Shown here: piece after piece, positions 1 through 11,100 of the stretch
How positions within the stretch are numbered: the stretch's first letter is position 1
How the letters are laid out: every line of letters begins with the position of its first letter
NCBI RefSeq assembly: GCF_002776525.5
Contig: NC_045438.1
Span: forward strand, 148,468,095 to 148,532,094
DNA length: 64,000 nucleotides
From: Piliocolobus tephrosceles
Taxonomy: Eukaryota > Chordata > Mammalia > Primates > Cercopithecidae
Direction: 5' to 3'
Position numbers and translations under genes: made by a program
The notes under the pieces: model-generated
What the model was told of the DNA's origin: nothing
The model's database searches: none
What the model saw: only the letters and a program-made list of their open reading frames with translations

Positions 1-1799
1 AGGTCTCAGTTTAGTTCCTTACTGTTGGTTAACAGGAGATTATAAACTGGAATTTCAATGGCATGTGTGAAGCTCAGCCTTAGTCAATATTTACACATAA
101 TGATCGTTCTCATCAAGGCATAAGGACTTAGTTATGAAATGATTATATACCACAACCTATCTATAAACAAGATTTTAATTATCATCATCAGCAGCAGCAA
201 CAACAAACATTTTTGAAGGAGCTACCCTGTGCCCTGATTGAATTAATGAATTTGTTAATCGTTGTTTTCTGTCTCCGTAAACATTTGCCAAGTTCAATCT
301 CAGTCAAAGTACCTGGGGACCAGAACATGAGACCTCATTGCTTAAAAGGATGATCTTTTTTCTTATAAGGGATTATAAGATATGAAGAGATTTTTGCTTG
401 TGCTTGAAAGTATAACTAAAGTTTTCTCAGCAATACCAGTCAGACAGGGCACAGTTGAAGTCCATGTCTAGAGGGGACTTTTTCCAGAACCTCTAGCAGT
501 GGGATTCCTATATATGGAGGCCCCAGTTTCCTGGCAGAGTCTCCAAGCCTTGGGCACATTTGCCTTGCCAGTCCTCTTGCTCTGGTGCCCTGTGATTCCC
601 TTGCTGTTTGTCTGCTGTGTGTCCATTGCAAGGCTGTGTGTCCATGTCATGGCTCTCAATAGTCCCTGCCTAAACATGACCTCTGTTATCTGCTTGGTCC
701 TCAGGGCCCTTTCAAGCCAGCTCTAGGTGCCAGTGCTGTCCTGTGGGGAAGCTTCTCTCTTCCTCTTCAGCACTCCCTGCTGGCATGGATCTGGTCAGCC
801 CTTTGGTCATGAATAAGGTGACCTCTCCACAAATGTCCAGCTAGATTTTAGGCTCAAGGGTAAGCTGGTCTGTGTTTGCAAATTACCGCCAGGCTTTTGG
901 TCTTGTGATTCTTTCAGCTCATCTTCCTATTCCATTGAATTTAGTGCTACTCCAAGCCCATGGGAACCTCTGCCCAGAATCCCTTGAGGGATGGGTGGGA
1001 AGGCACACGGCGGTGCTGCCTGAAACACCCATGATAATTTCTTGGTTCTCACACTTAGCCAGTGTGCCTGGGGGTGGTGCCTCCTGAGTGTAGCTCCTAA
1101 GACTTCTCTGTCTGGGAGAGTTGGTCTTACCCAGTTCCCAAGCCAGGAAGTCAAGGGCAACTCATCTGCTTATTTATGACACCGATGGGATGGGATAATT
1201 TCCTAAGATTTCAGTTTTGCTTCCTTCTTGGAGTCACTTCCATCCTTCCCATTTCTAACCGAAATCCAGGCTTTGCCTTCTGTTGCCTCAAAAGCAGAAG
1301 GTCTTCCTGATTTTTGAAAAAGCCTAAGCTCAGATGAGATTAGATTTCACCAGAGAAGGCTGGGAGAGCCCAGAATGCTTTTGAGAGCATTGAGCAGGGA
1401 GGGGAGAGAAGGTTGGAGGTTGATGAGTTTCATCAGTAGTGGGGTGCATGTCCCCTCTAGTGGCAGCCACCCAAGGGAGCAGCATGACTCAAATGGGACA
1501 CCTGTTTGATGTACCTCAAAGGCAGGGCACTTCCAGTTTTGGTGAGGATTTTCTGAACCCCACAAATGGAACAGAAGCAGATGAGTGGCCCTATCCCAAA
1601 GGGCCAGGACCATGGAGACCCTGGTGGTTTTCTGTGTCTCCCGATGTCTCATAACAAGTGGGCCTCCCCAGTGTCTCGTCCTGCTTCAGACCCGGGGACT
1701 TTTATGTGACCTTTGGTTGGAGAGCTCCAGTAATGACTGAGTTTGACTTTTCTACCTCTCAGGAGAGTGGGGATTAGAATTGGACTTAAGTTGATTTAG
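1..1799. other. Unassigned non-coding stretch
   Basis: No gene, RNA gene or clear interspersed repeat is recognised here. Open frames of 60-100 codons occur on both strands, but they overlap each other and have no recognisable domain. A short CAG/CAA-rich run lies at 190-207. Confidence 0.5.
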
Positions 1800-1812
1800 A
1801 GAAAAATAAGCA

Positions 1813-2101
1813 GGCTGGGTGCGGTGGCTCACGCCTGTAATCCCAGCACTTTGGGAGGTCGAGGTGGGTGGATCACCTGAGGTCAGGAGTTGGAGACCAG
1901 CCTGGCCAACATGGCAAAACCCCATCTCTACTAAAAATACAAAAATTTGCCAGGTGTGGTGTGCACCTGTAATCCCAGCTATTTAGGAGGCTGAGGCAGG
2001 AGAATCACTTGAACCCAGGAGGCAGAGGTTGCAGCGAGCCTAGATCATGCCACTGCACTCCAGCCTGGGTGACAGAGTGAGACTTTATCTCAAAAAAAAA
2101 A

Positions 2102-2132
<31 letters not shown>

Positions 2133-2138
2133 GAAAAC
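1813..2138 (+). mobile_element. AluS-type SINE, full length
   Basis: A complete dimeric Alu. It starts with the GGCTGGGTGCGG head, has the Pol III box A/B region, the mid A-rich linker (ACTAAAAATACAAAA), a right arm ending in the GTGAGACT motif and a poly(A) tail that degenerates into GAAAA repeats. The 11-bp direct repeat agaaaaataag at 1800-1810 and 2139-2149 is the target-site duplication and shows L1-mediated insertion. The right arm reads GAGGTTGCAG, an AluS rather than AluY base. Confidence 0.95.
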
Positions 2139-2149
2139 AGAAAAATAAG

Positions 2150-2702
2150 GAAATGTGATATTTCTTGTACTCTCTGTGCTGGTGAATGGTCATTGACTGG
2201 CTACATTCTGTCTGGTTTGGCACCTTTCAGGAGGTCCCATCACAAATGAAATTTCTGCTGCTCCACTTTGACAGGTTTGATGTTATGTCATGAGCATGCT
2301 CAGTGGACAACCTTGTGGAACCCTAATGACCAAAGAAGACCTAACACTTATAATCCATATTCTAGTTTGTTAATAAAGAAGGATTTCTTATTGTGTTGCA
2401 AAGTCTAGGTTAGACGAAAGCAGCAGGTTGAACTTGTTCCAGGTAATAGGTTTCTTAGTGGCTGAGCAGCCTGCACACACAAAGGTAGGATATACAGAGA
2501 GCAAGAAGCAGAACAAGTGGGTGAACAATGGTTTGGATTGTGAAATTATGTTAAACTTTCCAGTAGATCGCCTGGTTTGGGAGGGAGCCTTCATTCAATG
2601 AATAATTTATACCACTTTCTAATGGCTGCCCATGTGGCCCTGAACTAGATAGAAATTGTGTATTTCAAAATACCAATGAGTAAATTTCAAATATCGCACC
2701 AC
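2150..2702. other. Unassigned non-coding stretch
   Basis: Nothing recognised. The DNA is A+T-rich and its open frames are short and unconvincing. Confidence 0.45.
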
Positions 2703-2860
2703 AAAGAAGAAGTGAAGCAATGGATATGTTAATTTGATTTAATTAACTTGATTTAATCTTTACACATTGTATACATATATTAAAATATCACATTGTACCT
2801 TACAAATGGATACAATTATGATTTGTCAATAAAAATAGGAATAAAAAAGAAATTGCTACA
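2703..2860 (+). mobile_element. L1 3' end fragment
   Basis: The segment matches the terminal 3' UTR of a primate L1: ATGGATATGTTAATT-like start, then TTGTATACATATAT, ATCACATTGTAC and ACAATTATGATTTGTCAAT, ending in an A-rich tail. Only the last ~150 bp survives, a typical 5'-truncated copy of the older L1MA/L1PB type. The exact subfamily cannot be read by eye. Confidence 0.75.
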
Positions 2861-3370
2861 ATAAGAACTACTGCTATTTATTACCTTAAACTGCCTACTG
2901 TTGATCTTAGGAATTTAAACACAATGGCAGCAGCTCTCTGTCTTCTACCTGGAGGTTTTCTGTACACAGCAGATGATTGTCACTACATGTATAGAAGGTC
3001 TGAAGACTCTTCCTTTGGAAGACTTTAACATTGTAGGCATGAATGGGGAAATCCTAGGGGCACAGCGAGACCTTGTTAAGGAGGGGGCTTCCTGTTCACG
3101 TCTTTCTTTACTAAGAAAATTTAGGAGATATACGATGGAGAATAGTACGCATGGTCTGTAGCACACACATTTAGGTCACGTGCCTTCCTCTGCCTTATTT
3201 ATCCATTCAGGAAGATATGCACTTGTCCTGACCACCCCCTCACTTCCACCCCAGTAATGGTAATAATCAAACTTATAATACATAACAAAATTCAAATAAC
3301 TTACCAAAGCACTAAACAATCTTACTCCCTGGTCATTAGGTCATCAACTAAACACACTTGCTTGGTTGGC
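2861..3370. other. Unassigned non-coding stretch
   Basis: No recognisable repeat or exon. The small opposing frames near 2945-3166 overlap on both strands, as expected of chance open sequence. Confidence 0.45.
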
Positions 3371-3669
3371 TTTTTTTTTTTTTTTTTTTGGAAACAGGGT
3401 TTCACTCTGTTGCACAGGCTGGAGTGCAGTGGCACAGACATGGCTCACTGCAGCACCAATTCCCTGAGCTCAGGTGATCCTCCCACCACAGCCTCCTGAA
3501 TAGCTAGGACACAGGCAAATGCCACATGGCTAGTTAAAGAAAATTTGTAGTAACAGAGGTCTCTCTATGTTGCTCTGGCTCATCTCAAACTCCTGGCCTC
3601 AGGCGATCCTCCCACTTCAGCCTCCCTAAGTTCTGGAATTACAACAAGTGTGAGCCACCGTGCCCAGCC
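3371..3669 (-). mobile_element. AluJ-type SINE
   Basis: Reverse-oriented Alu. The poly(T) run at 3371-3389 is the complement of the tail, and GTGAGCCACCGTGCCCAGCC at the right is the complement of the head. It is strongly diverged and carries AluJ-type bases such as CAGGCGATCCTCCCACTTCAG and ATGTTGCTCTGGCT, making it one of the oldest Alus in the window. No clean target-site duplication was found. Confidence 0.9.
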
Positions 3670-3884
3670 TGTTTCACCATTTCAAAAAATTTTTACTAAT
3701 TTGTTTTTTTCTGAAATAGAAGATACAAATTTGCACCTTCTACACTATACTTTGACTATGTGAATTAATAAGCCAGAGTCTAGGAAATGAAACAACCACC
3801 ACCATTCACAAAACATCATTCTAAATGCAGAAAAAAACAAGTGATCCCATTTGAGGGTGAGGAAAGGCTATATGCATGAATTAA

Positions 3885-4045
3885 GTGACCTTTATGTACC
3901 AGCCACTTCATATATGTTATTTCATTTATGAGCCAGGCTCTAGTGTAACCATTTTACAGATACAGAAATGGAGTCTTAGAGAGGTTAAGATATTGATTAG
4001 GGTCTCATATAGGCAGTTCCATGGAACTGAAATTTTGAACGTGGT
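3885..4045 (-). mobile_element. MIR relic
   Basis: The core CATTTTACAGATACAGAAAT followed by GAGTCTTAGAGAGGTTAAG is the complement of the MIR segment that reads CTTAACCTCTCTG...CATCTGTAAAATG. MIR is an ancient tRNA-derived SINE mobilised by L2. The copy is diverged and its boundaries are approximate. Confidence 0.7.
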
Positions 4046-5209
4046 CTATTTGCAGCTAGCTAAATTCATACTGGTTGCATTCTACCACATTGCTTTCTAG
4101 ACTTAGAAACTGAAACAGGGAGCAGAGTTGTTGCAGAAAGAAGGGATTTGAGAAATCTGGAACCACAGGATTTTATAGAACTGGTGAAGAAATGGAACCT
4201 ATGAAGTAACTGGCCAATTACTTGATCATGTTATGAGACAGAGAGATGATAGCTCATCCTGGAGCATGGTCTAAATTGTTGCATTTAGATTAAAGTGTTT
4301 GAGAAATCTACAAGAGGGTTAAACTACAATCACTTTCTATTGCTTTATTTAAGTCATCGAAAAGATTAACATTTAGTAAGCTGAACTGAAATGACATGGG
4401 CAAAGCTAATAAGAAGTAATTTTGCTTTTGACAGATTTCCTTCTTATTCCTTCACTCTCTCCAGATGGAGGGTAATGTAAACGTCATATCATAGGAAGAA
4501 ATGCCTATTGATTGATTAAACATCGATGATGGTGCTCTGTCTCCATCTGAGTATATGAAAGTGACTGTTTTCAAAATTAACCCTTTTCTGGGTCCTACAC
4601 ATGTTATGAAGATGCATCCTGAATTTTGGAAGCCAGACTGCCCACAGCTGTGCAATTACGTAAAGTAGGCTATTTTCCAGCCATCATTTGCACACAATGG
4701 TAAAAAGCTACTTTTGTAGTTTAGTTTAGATACAACACACATTGGAATACTGTTATTGACTTTATTTCTTCGAGCACACATGATGTTCCTAATTATTTGG
4801 GACTTTCCTTTTACTGCACAATAAACAGATTTTCTCAGAGTGCAAGTTCACCATGCAAGAGTTGCCCATATAGTGGAAATAAAAATCTTTAACTTATTTA
4901 TTGGCTAGGCAGTCTTTCTGGCCTGATAAGAAATAAATGTATATCCTTTCCTGCAGTCAGAGTGAACACTAAAAGAGGGATAATTATCTACTTTGTTTTA
5001 TTTTTTTAAATCTGAATAGCAGCCTTTCTAGAGTGTACAATCTTTCATTTGGTTTGTGAATTTAGAGCATGAGAATTGCTGTTGGTTTAGACCTGCAATT
5101 TATCTCACCCAGAGCTCTGTCCTTGACAGGGGTCCTAGGGACAGACCTAATGACTAGATCTGGTTGTCTTGGACATCAATCTAAAAAGCCTAGTTATATA
5201 ATCCAATAT
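4046..5209. other. Unassigned non-coding stretch
   Basis: A+T-rich sequence with no exon, RNA gene or confident repeat. Frames at 4452-4655 and 5069-5320 have no recognisable product. Confidence 0.45.
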
Positions 5210-5340
5210 ATTCATTGTTTTCATTCAGCAACAACTTATTACTACCATGAGCGAGGCATTGTTACCCACTGCAGAGGACACAAAAATGTATGGGACACAA
5301 TCACCGCCTTTAGAATTTAGTGAAGAAAGTAAAATCTGCA
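5210..5340 (+). mobile_element. Possible L2 3' fragment
   Basis: The order TTCATTCAGCAACAACTTATTACTACC, GAGCGAGGCATTGTTACCCACTGCAGAGGACACAAAAATG follows the L2 3' region (ATTCAACAAATATTTATTGAGCACC...CACTGTGCTAGG...GATACA). The divergence is high, so this is tentative. Confidence 0.4.
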
Positions 5341-6726
5341 TACATAGATCTAGGTATAAGGTAGACAATAATAATCGCTGCGAGAGAAGGCAAATTACTG
5401 TAGGAGGATTTAGACAACAGAGGTAATTAATATTAGACCATATATTAAGAATGCATTATGCATGAATTTATCTAAATACTTCATGAACATTTTCCTTACC
5501 ATTTCTTTTCTAAACCAGAACTTTTTATTTCATTGATACATGGTGCATGGGATGACAAGTCATAAGTTAACCTGTCTCCAAAGATTTAGGAATAGTTTTA
5601 TTTCTTCAAAAAGTTTCCAGTTTCATCCCCCTTATTCTTGTAATGAAATTACTTAACAGAATCTAATATATAGTTAGGTGCTGACTAGTTACAGATTTCT
5701 AATAGGTCAGCATTCGGGACTTCAACAGCTATGAATCAAAAGTAGATTAGTGTGAAAAGAGGCACCTCTAGGTTAGCAAGATACATGATTTAATAGGTAG
5801 GATAAAATATTTGGTGCGATTTCCAATTTTGCCACTTGTTCACTGGATAGTCACTTAACTGCTCTATATTTTAGTTTTCATAGCAATAAAATGCAGATAA
5901 TAAGATTTCAGCAGCCATTATAGAAAATTAATGGTAGAAAAGGTCTTTAGAATCCTAATTTTTTTAAAAAAAACATCATTCCTTCTTTGTTCAGGTATAA
6001 TACGCAGGAAGAGAAGTTAAAGTACCCCTAAAATAACGTTATGAGCATTTTACACATGCATAAAAATATTTTGTAAAATGATATAACTTGTGTCTTGTCA
6101 TTGCTCTGTTATTTAATTCACGTCATCCTTATCCTTTTTGAAATATTTTATTTCCTCTGAAAGAAAATTAATATCAATATTTTAAAAAATGCTCTCTGGA
6201 CGTTCCTCTTTCTGTGGGCCCCTGTTTCTGTTGGCCAGTGATGCCATTTACACCTAGATTTACCTTTATGTCAGGGGAGAAGACGGCTCTTCATGAAAGC
6301 TCTGCAGCCTTCATGGTGGACAGATCTCTTTCTGAAGGTGACCTGCTTTCAGCACCGACAGGGGCTCCTGAGATGAAATCAGTTTCAAGAGCTCTCTGGC
6401 TTTGAAGTGAGTTTTGTGGTGATGTCTTTTTTTTCCCCCTCCAGTTCATGCTTCTGGCACAAAACAAACTTTATGAGTCCACTCAACTTGTCAGTGAGTA
6501 GGAAAAAAAATCTACCAAGTGAATGCCTGTAAGCTCTAGTACCTCAGGGATTCTAATCCATGCTTGCTTGACTGGTGAGTGCTTCTACTTCAAGAGAAAA
6601 AACAAATTCTCCTGGCAAACTACTTGGATACTGTTTCCCAGGAGTTAAAAGAACAAAACCTGAGAGGTAGCATTGGTTCCTCTGGATGGATTCCCGACCA
6701 ACTTCAGTGTTGGCTAATAACTTTAG

Positions 6727-6728
<2 letters not shown>
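5341..6728. other. Unassigned non-coding stretch
   Basis: Mostly A+T-rich single-copy-looking DNA. No gene is supported. The frame at 6214-6405 lacks a recognised domain or splice context. Confidence 0.45.

Positions 6729-6770
<42 letters not shown>
6729..6770. repeat. (TG)21 microsatellite
   Basis: An uninterrupted GT dinucleotide run of 42 bases. Pure runs of this length are usually polymorphic. Two overlapping frames through it encode cysteine-valine repeats and are artefacts of the repeat. Confidence 0.98.
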
Positions 6771-6771
<1 letters not shown>

Positions 6772-7709
6772 CCATCAAGAACATGGAGGCTACTGGACTG
6801 TACCACCCCTAGGCCTGGGCAAGAGGAGCTTCTGCCCTGTGCCCTGATCTTTAGAGAGCATCATTCTGGCCACATACCTGAGCTCCTCCATACAGGGCAA
6901 GGGGTGTGTGAAGCTAAGGGGGACATGTCCACCCAGAACCACATTTCCTTTTCTACATTATGCGATGAGTACCCAGAACCTCAGAATTCCTTGCACAGAT
7001 TACCATGAGCCTGTTTATAGGTCCTCCATGGACTTCTTCCAGAATCTTTTCTCCCAAGGATGGCTGAACCCACTGTGCATGCATCTCTAGGCTCAAGGGG
7101 TGGCTAAGGGGTGGCTAAGGAGTGGCTGTTTCCAGAGGGATGTGGCCTGAGTCTGGGCTTGCAGGCTTGGGGTCCACATGTGTCCTTGCAGGTTTCTCAT
7201 GGTGTACTGTGGGGCCAGAAATAGGAAGACAAGAGAATTAGGTCATGGGCTGGGGTGGCTCTCCCAGGTCTCTGTATTCCAGCATAGAACTCTGAGGAGT
7301 CCAAAACTCTAGATGAGGAGTTGGCTTCCCAAATATTAAAGAAGGTATATCTGTCAAGATAGGCATATTCTATTAAACATGTCTATCTGACATATTTTAC
7401 TTAACTAATTTTTGCTTGATTGATAAATTTTAAATATTTGGATATGGACATGCGAATATCTACTTATACTTTTGCCCTGGGCTCAGAACATATAAGAAAT
7501 GGGGTACAACCAGATATGCACTCCTTCCTGCTCCTCACATGCTATCATAGGGAGGTCTGAACTCTTCCTTCACCAGTCTCAGAGGATAAGGTTCCTCTTC
7601 CAAGTTTTAAGCACCACCCCTTGATTCCAACCCCTCATATCTTTCTATATCTTGTGTCACGAATTGTCTTTTTTAAATTAGATTTCCTTATCTTATTAAT
7701 GATAGGTCT
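6771..7709. other. Unassigned non-coding stretch
   Basis: No gene or confident dispersed repeat. It contains the small tandem repeat listed at 7097-7127. The A+T-rich part after 7380 leads into the L1 at 7710. Confidence 0.45.
7097..7127. repeat. Short tandem repeat, ~11-bp unit x3
   Basis: The unit GGGGTGGCTAA occurs twice in succession, followed by a third diverged copy GGAGTGGCT. This is a minor local duplication with no evident function. Confidence 0.85.
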
Positions 7710-8385
7710 CTTACATCAGTAAGAATGACTGTTATTAAAAAGTCAAAAATAACAGAGGCTGGCAAGGTTGCTGAGAAAAAAGTGGATGCTTATACACTAT
7801 TGATGGGAGTGGGCATTAGTTCAACCATTGTGGAAAGCTGTGTGGTAATTCCTCAAAGAGCTAAGAACAGAAATACCAGTTGATCTAGCAATCCCATTAC
7901 TGGGTATATACCCAAAGGAATGGAAATTACTCTAACATAAAGACACATGCACGTGTGTGTTCACTGCAGCACTATTCACAATAGCAAAGACATGGAATCA
8001 ACCTCAATGCCCATCAATGGTAGACTGGATAAAGAAAATGTGGTACATATAGGTACATATACACTTTGGGGGGAATACTATGCGGCCATAGAAAAGAATG
8101 AGTTCATGTCCTTTGCAGGGACATGGATGGAGCTGGAGATCATTATCCTTAGCAAACTAATGCAGGAAAAGAAAACCAAATACTGCATGTTCTCACTTAC
8201 TTATAAGTAGGAGCTAAATGATGAGAATGCATGGATACAAAAAGGGGAACAACAGACACTGGGGCTTACCTGAGGGTGGAGAGTGGGAGGAGGGAGAGGA
8301 GCAAAAAAGATAACTACCTGGGTGATGAAATAATCTGTACAACAAACTCCCATGGCATGAGTTTACCTATACAACAAACCCACAC
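7710..8385 (+). mobile_element. 5'-truncated L1 (end of ORF2 plus 3' UTR)
   Basis: The segment runs from the RT C-terminal region of L1 ORF2 (GAATGACTGTTATTAAAAAG; ATCCCATTACTGGGTATATA; CACAATAGCAAAGACATGGA; GAGTTCATGTCCTTTGCAGG) through the 3' UTR (AACAACAGACACTGGGGCTTAC) to ACCTATACAACAAACC. The coding portion is broken by small changes, so it is a dead copy. The good match suggests an older L1PA/L1PB-class element rather than L1M. Confidence 0.93.
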
Positions 8386-8399
8386 TATTGAGTCAGTAG

Positions 8400-8620
8400 C
8401 TCCCACTGGTCTCTCTTCCTTTCAATCCTGGCTGAATATTGTCTGTCTTTATATTTCTACCAGAATAATTTATCTGAAACAAAAATCTGATGAAGTCATT
8501 CTCCTTAAAAATCATTGATAGCTACAGCATAAATACAAAGTTATTTAACATAGTATACACAGCCCTCTGTGATCTACCCACTGTTTATCTTTTCCTTTCT
8601 GTGCCTTGTCACAACTTGTG
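8400..8620 (+). mobile_element. L2 relic, left part
   Basis: AATTTATCTGAAACAAAAATCTGATGAAGTCATTCTCC followed by a TTAAAAATCATTGATAGCT-like and ACAGCCCTCTGTGATCTACCC stretch follows the L2 order (ATCTGATCATGTCACTCC, TTAAAACCCTTCAATGGCT, AAGGCCCTGCATGATCTGGCC). It resumes after the RPL29 insertion at 9275. Confidence 0.6.
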
Positions 8621-8633
8621 TTAAAGTTATATT

Positions 8634-9261
8634 CCGTTTCCGGTTCTAGGTGCTTCAGGAGCTGTGGCTTAAAGTGCAGACGTGGCCAAGTCCGAGAACC
8701 ACACCACACACAACCAGTCCCAAAAATGGCACAGAAATAGCATCAAGAAACTCCGAATACAAAGATACAAATCTCTTAAGGGGGTGGACCCCAAATTCCT
8801 GAGGAACATGTGCTCTGCCAAAAAGCACAAGAAGAAGGGCCTAAAGAAGATGCAGGTCAACAGTGCCAAAACCACGTGCCGTGGCTATCAAGGCCCTCGT
8901 AAGCCCAAGGAGGTTAAACCCAAGATCCCAAAGGGTGTCAGCTGCAAGCTCAATCGACTTGCCTACATTGCCCACTGCAAGCTTAGGAAGCATGCTCGTG
9001 CCTGCATTGCCAAGGGGCGCAGGCTGTGCCAGCCAAAGGCCAAGACCAAGGACCAAACCAAGGCCCAGGCTGCAGCTCCAGCTTCAGTTCCAGCTCAGGC
9101 TCCCAAAGGTGCCCAGACCCCTCCAAAGGCTTCAGAGAAGAGATCTCAGCCTGCCAACATGAGGACAAAAGGACTGGGGTGGTCCCCGTGGGCTGCTGTC
9201 TGCATGGGGCTGGTGTCCTCCTGTGCTATTTGTACAAATAAACCTGAGGCAGGATTTTTTT
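8634..9261 (+). pseudogene. RPL29P: Processed pseudogene of ribosomal protein L29
   Basis: An intronless copy of RPL29 mRNA, which encodes a small basic protein of the large cytosolic ribosomal subunit. The reading frame from 8682 keeps clear RPL29 signatures: NHTTHNQS and KWHRN at the N terminus, SLKGVDPKFLRNM, KKGLKKMQ, KPKEVKPKIPKGVS, RLAYIAH, and the C-terminal KDQTKAQAAAPASVPAQAPK. It is dead or unlikely to work normally. The start is GTG in place of ATG (8682-8684). An 8-base loss near codon 64 and a 1-base loss near codon 73 put about ten residues in a wrong frame before restoring it. The lysine/alanine repeat is shortened. The stop after KASE is AAG (9138-9140), so the frame runs through the 3' UTR. 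The 3' UTR retains AATAAA at 9237-9242. A 13-bp duplication, ttaaagttatatt, at 8621-8633 and 9262-9274 marks L1-mediated insertion into an L2. Oddly, a T-run rather than an A-tail precedes the right duplication. Confidence 0.96.
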
Positions 9262-9274
9262 TTAAAGTTATATT

Positions 9275-9660
9275 TCAGTAATGTTGCCCTCTTATGCAAC
9301 CCTCCTCCTCAAAACGGACACTTACCTAGCTGCCTCACACAAATGAGCCTTTTTTTTCTTCAATTTCCTGTCTGTCTGAAATACTTTTGTTAACTGTCAC
9401 TCCTAAATTCTGGTCCCAAATTATCTCCTCTTTGAAACCTATCCTGCTTCACCACTCCCAAAAACTCAGCTAGAGCCCCCAATTCTGGGATCTCATTGTA
9501 CCCTTTGAATGCCTGTATCCCTACACTTACTACATTGTATTGAAAAAAAAAAACATATTTATGGATAATTCCTCTCTCTATTCTTAGCAATTCTAGAATT
9601 TGGAGTCTGTCCGCCTTGTCTTGCTACCTCAGCACAAAAGGTATTTAATGTGTTGAGTAG
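9275..9660 (+). mobile_element. L2 relic, right part
   Basis: This continues the L2 interrupted by the RPL29 pseudogene. AATTATCTCCTCTTTGAAACCTATCCTGCTTCACC and the later TGCCTGTATCCCTACACTTACTACATTGTATT resemble the L2 segment GTCACCTCCTCAGAGAGGCCTTCCCTGACC...CTACATTTATCACATTGTATT. Divergence is high and the limits are approximate. Confidence 0.55.
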
Positions 9661-10229
9661 CATCATCCCACTCTCCAGTATGTCATAACGTTTACGTTCT
9701 TTGTTGTACAGAGAAGTAATGGCTTTAGCAATGGAAGGAAGCTATTCCTCTTCACTTCTTCCTCACCGAATAACTCTAACCGGCACCAAGAAACCCAGTT
9801 CTCTAACCATGAAGACACCAAAACATTGGGGAGCCATGTTGGACCCAGTAATTTAGTTGTATGGGCACAGCAAAACTCTCTGACCTCAAAGCAGTGTTTA
9901 TATACAGACAGACTGGCTGACAATTAAACTGAAGGGCTGTTGGCTTTTTTGTGTTCAGGGGTATAAACTATGTGAGGGTGACAGGTAGACAAAAAACCAA
10001 GCAGCAGCCATTCTGCATGTGAAAATGGTATGGCAGTACCTGGTATGACACCTGGGAGGTGTATTGGCATTGTTCCTGAAACTTGGAAATCTGGAATGTT
10101 ATGTGGCTCCCTCAGCAACAGATGATATTTTGGGGGAGCTTTAGTTGAAGATGACAGTTTACTAATACCTTACAATCATTAAATGCATCTTATGTGCATG
10201 CAGATTTGCTCTGTGGACTGAAGATGAAA
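9661..10229. other. Unassigned non-coding stretch
   Basis: Minus-strand frames at 9663-9923 and 9924-10118 have no recognised domain. No repeat was confidently identified. Confidence 0.4.
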
Positions 10230-10289
10230 TCCCTCCAGGCCTTAGTTGTATTAGTCTTCTACCACAGTTGAGATAAGAGCAAGGGAGAA

Positions 10290-10870
10290 AAAGGAGTAAA
10301 GGTTTCTTCTGCACTTAGCATGAAATCCAAAGTCCTTCACATGGCCAATAAAGCCTTGAAAAATCTCTCTCCCATCACCTTGTTCCAAAACCCTTCCATT
10401 TCTTGCTCCTTCATCCCTAGTCAACTGTGTTTCCACCACACTGGCTTTTCTTTTCTTTTTTTTTTTTTTAACTCTTTGTCATTCCTCCCACTGAATTAGT
10501 GGTGACTGAGTTGACCAAAAGAATATGGTGGAGGTAACACTGTGCCATTTCTGTGCTTTGTGATTAAAAAGACTCATAGCTTCCATCACATCCCCATGGG
10601 AACACAGCCTCCATGCTGGAGGAAGCCCAAGCAGCCATGTGGAGAGGCCTGTGAAGGAGAATCAAGGCCCCTGATATCTTAAGTCACATCGTAGGGGCTG
10701 ACAATTAGTCAGCAATAGACACTTAGAAGGTCCTCACACCTCCCAAGCTCTTTCTGTCTCTAGGCCCTGGAACAGGTCCTTTCTCTTCACAGAATAATTC
10801 TTCCTTTCGTGTTTGCTCTGATATGTCTGCTCATTTTCATTTTTGTCACCTCTCCACAACAGTTGATCCT
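10290..10870 (+). mobile_element. L2 relics (two diverged pieces)
   Basis: 10310-10445 has the L2 order ATGAAATCCAAAGTCCTTCACATGGCC, AATAAAGCCTTG, CATCCCTAGTCAACTGTGTTTCCACCACACTGGC. 10765-10870 has GAACAGGTCCTTTCTCTTCACAGAATAATTCTTCC, then GTCTGCTCATTTTCATTTTTGTCACCTC, the downstream L2 part. The sequence between them (10446-10764) is unassigned, so the two may be one element with an unrecognised insertion or large divergence. Confidence 0.55.
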
Positions 10871-10904
10871 AAAGACAACTTATCAAAGCTGGCTTTCTGT
10901 ATTA

Positions 10905-11100
10905 ATCTCTGACTTGTCACTTACTTTTTGACCTTGGGCAAGTTACCCAATCTCTCTGAACCTCAGCTATCGTTATCATTAAAATGGGAGTACTGATGAT
11001 ACCTACCTCCCAGGCCTGTGGATGGGATGAAATGAAATAATGCATGCAAAGTACTGAGTGCAAGACCTAGCATGTAGTAGGTGCTTCATAATCATAAAGT
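10905..11100 (+). mobile_element. MIR SINE, nearly complete
   Basis: GTCACTTACTTTTTGACCTTGGGCAAGTTACCCAATCTCTCTGAACCTCAG is the conserved MIR core. ATTAAAATGGGAGTACTGATGATACCTACCTCC and the tail TAGCATGTAGTAGGTGCTTCATAATCAT complete the 3' half. It is one of the best preserved MIRs here. Confidence 0.88.
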
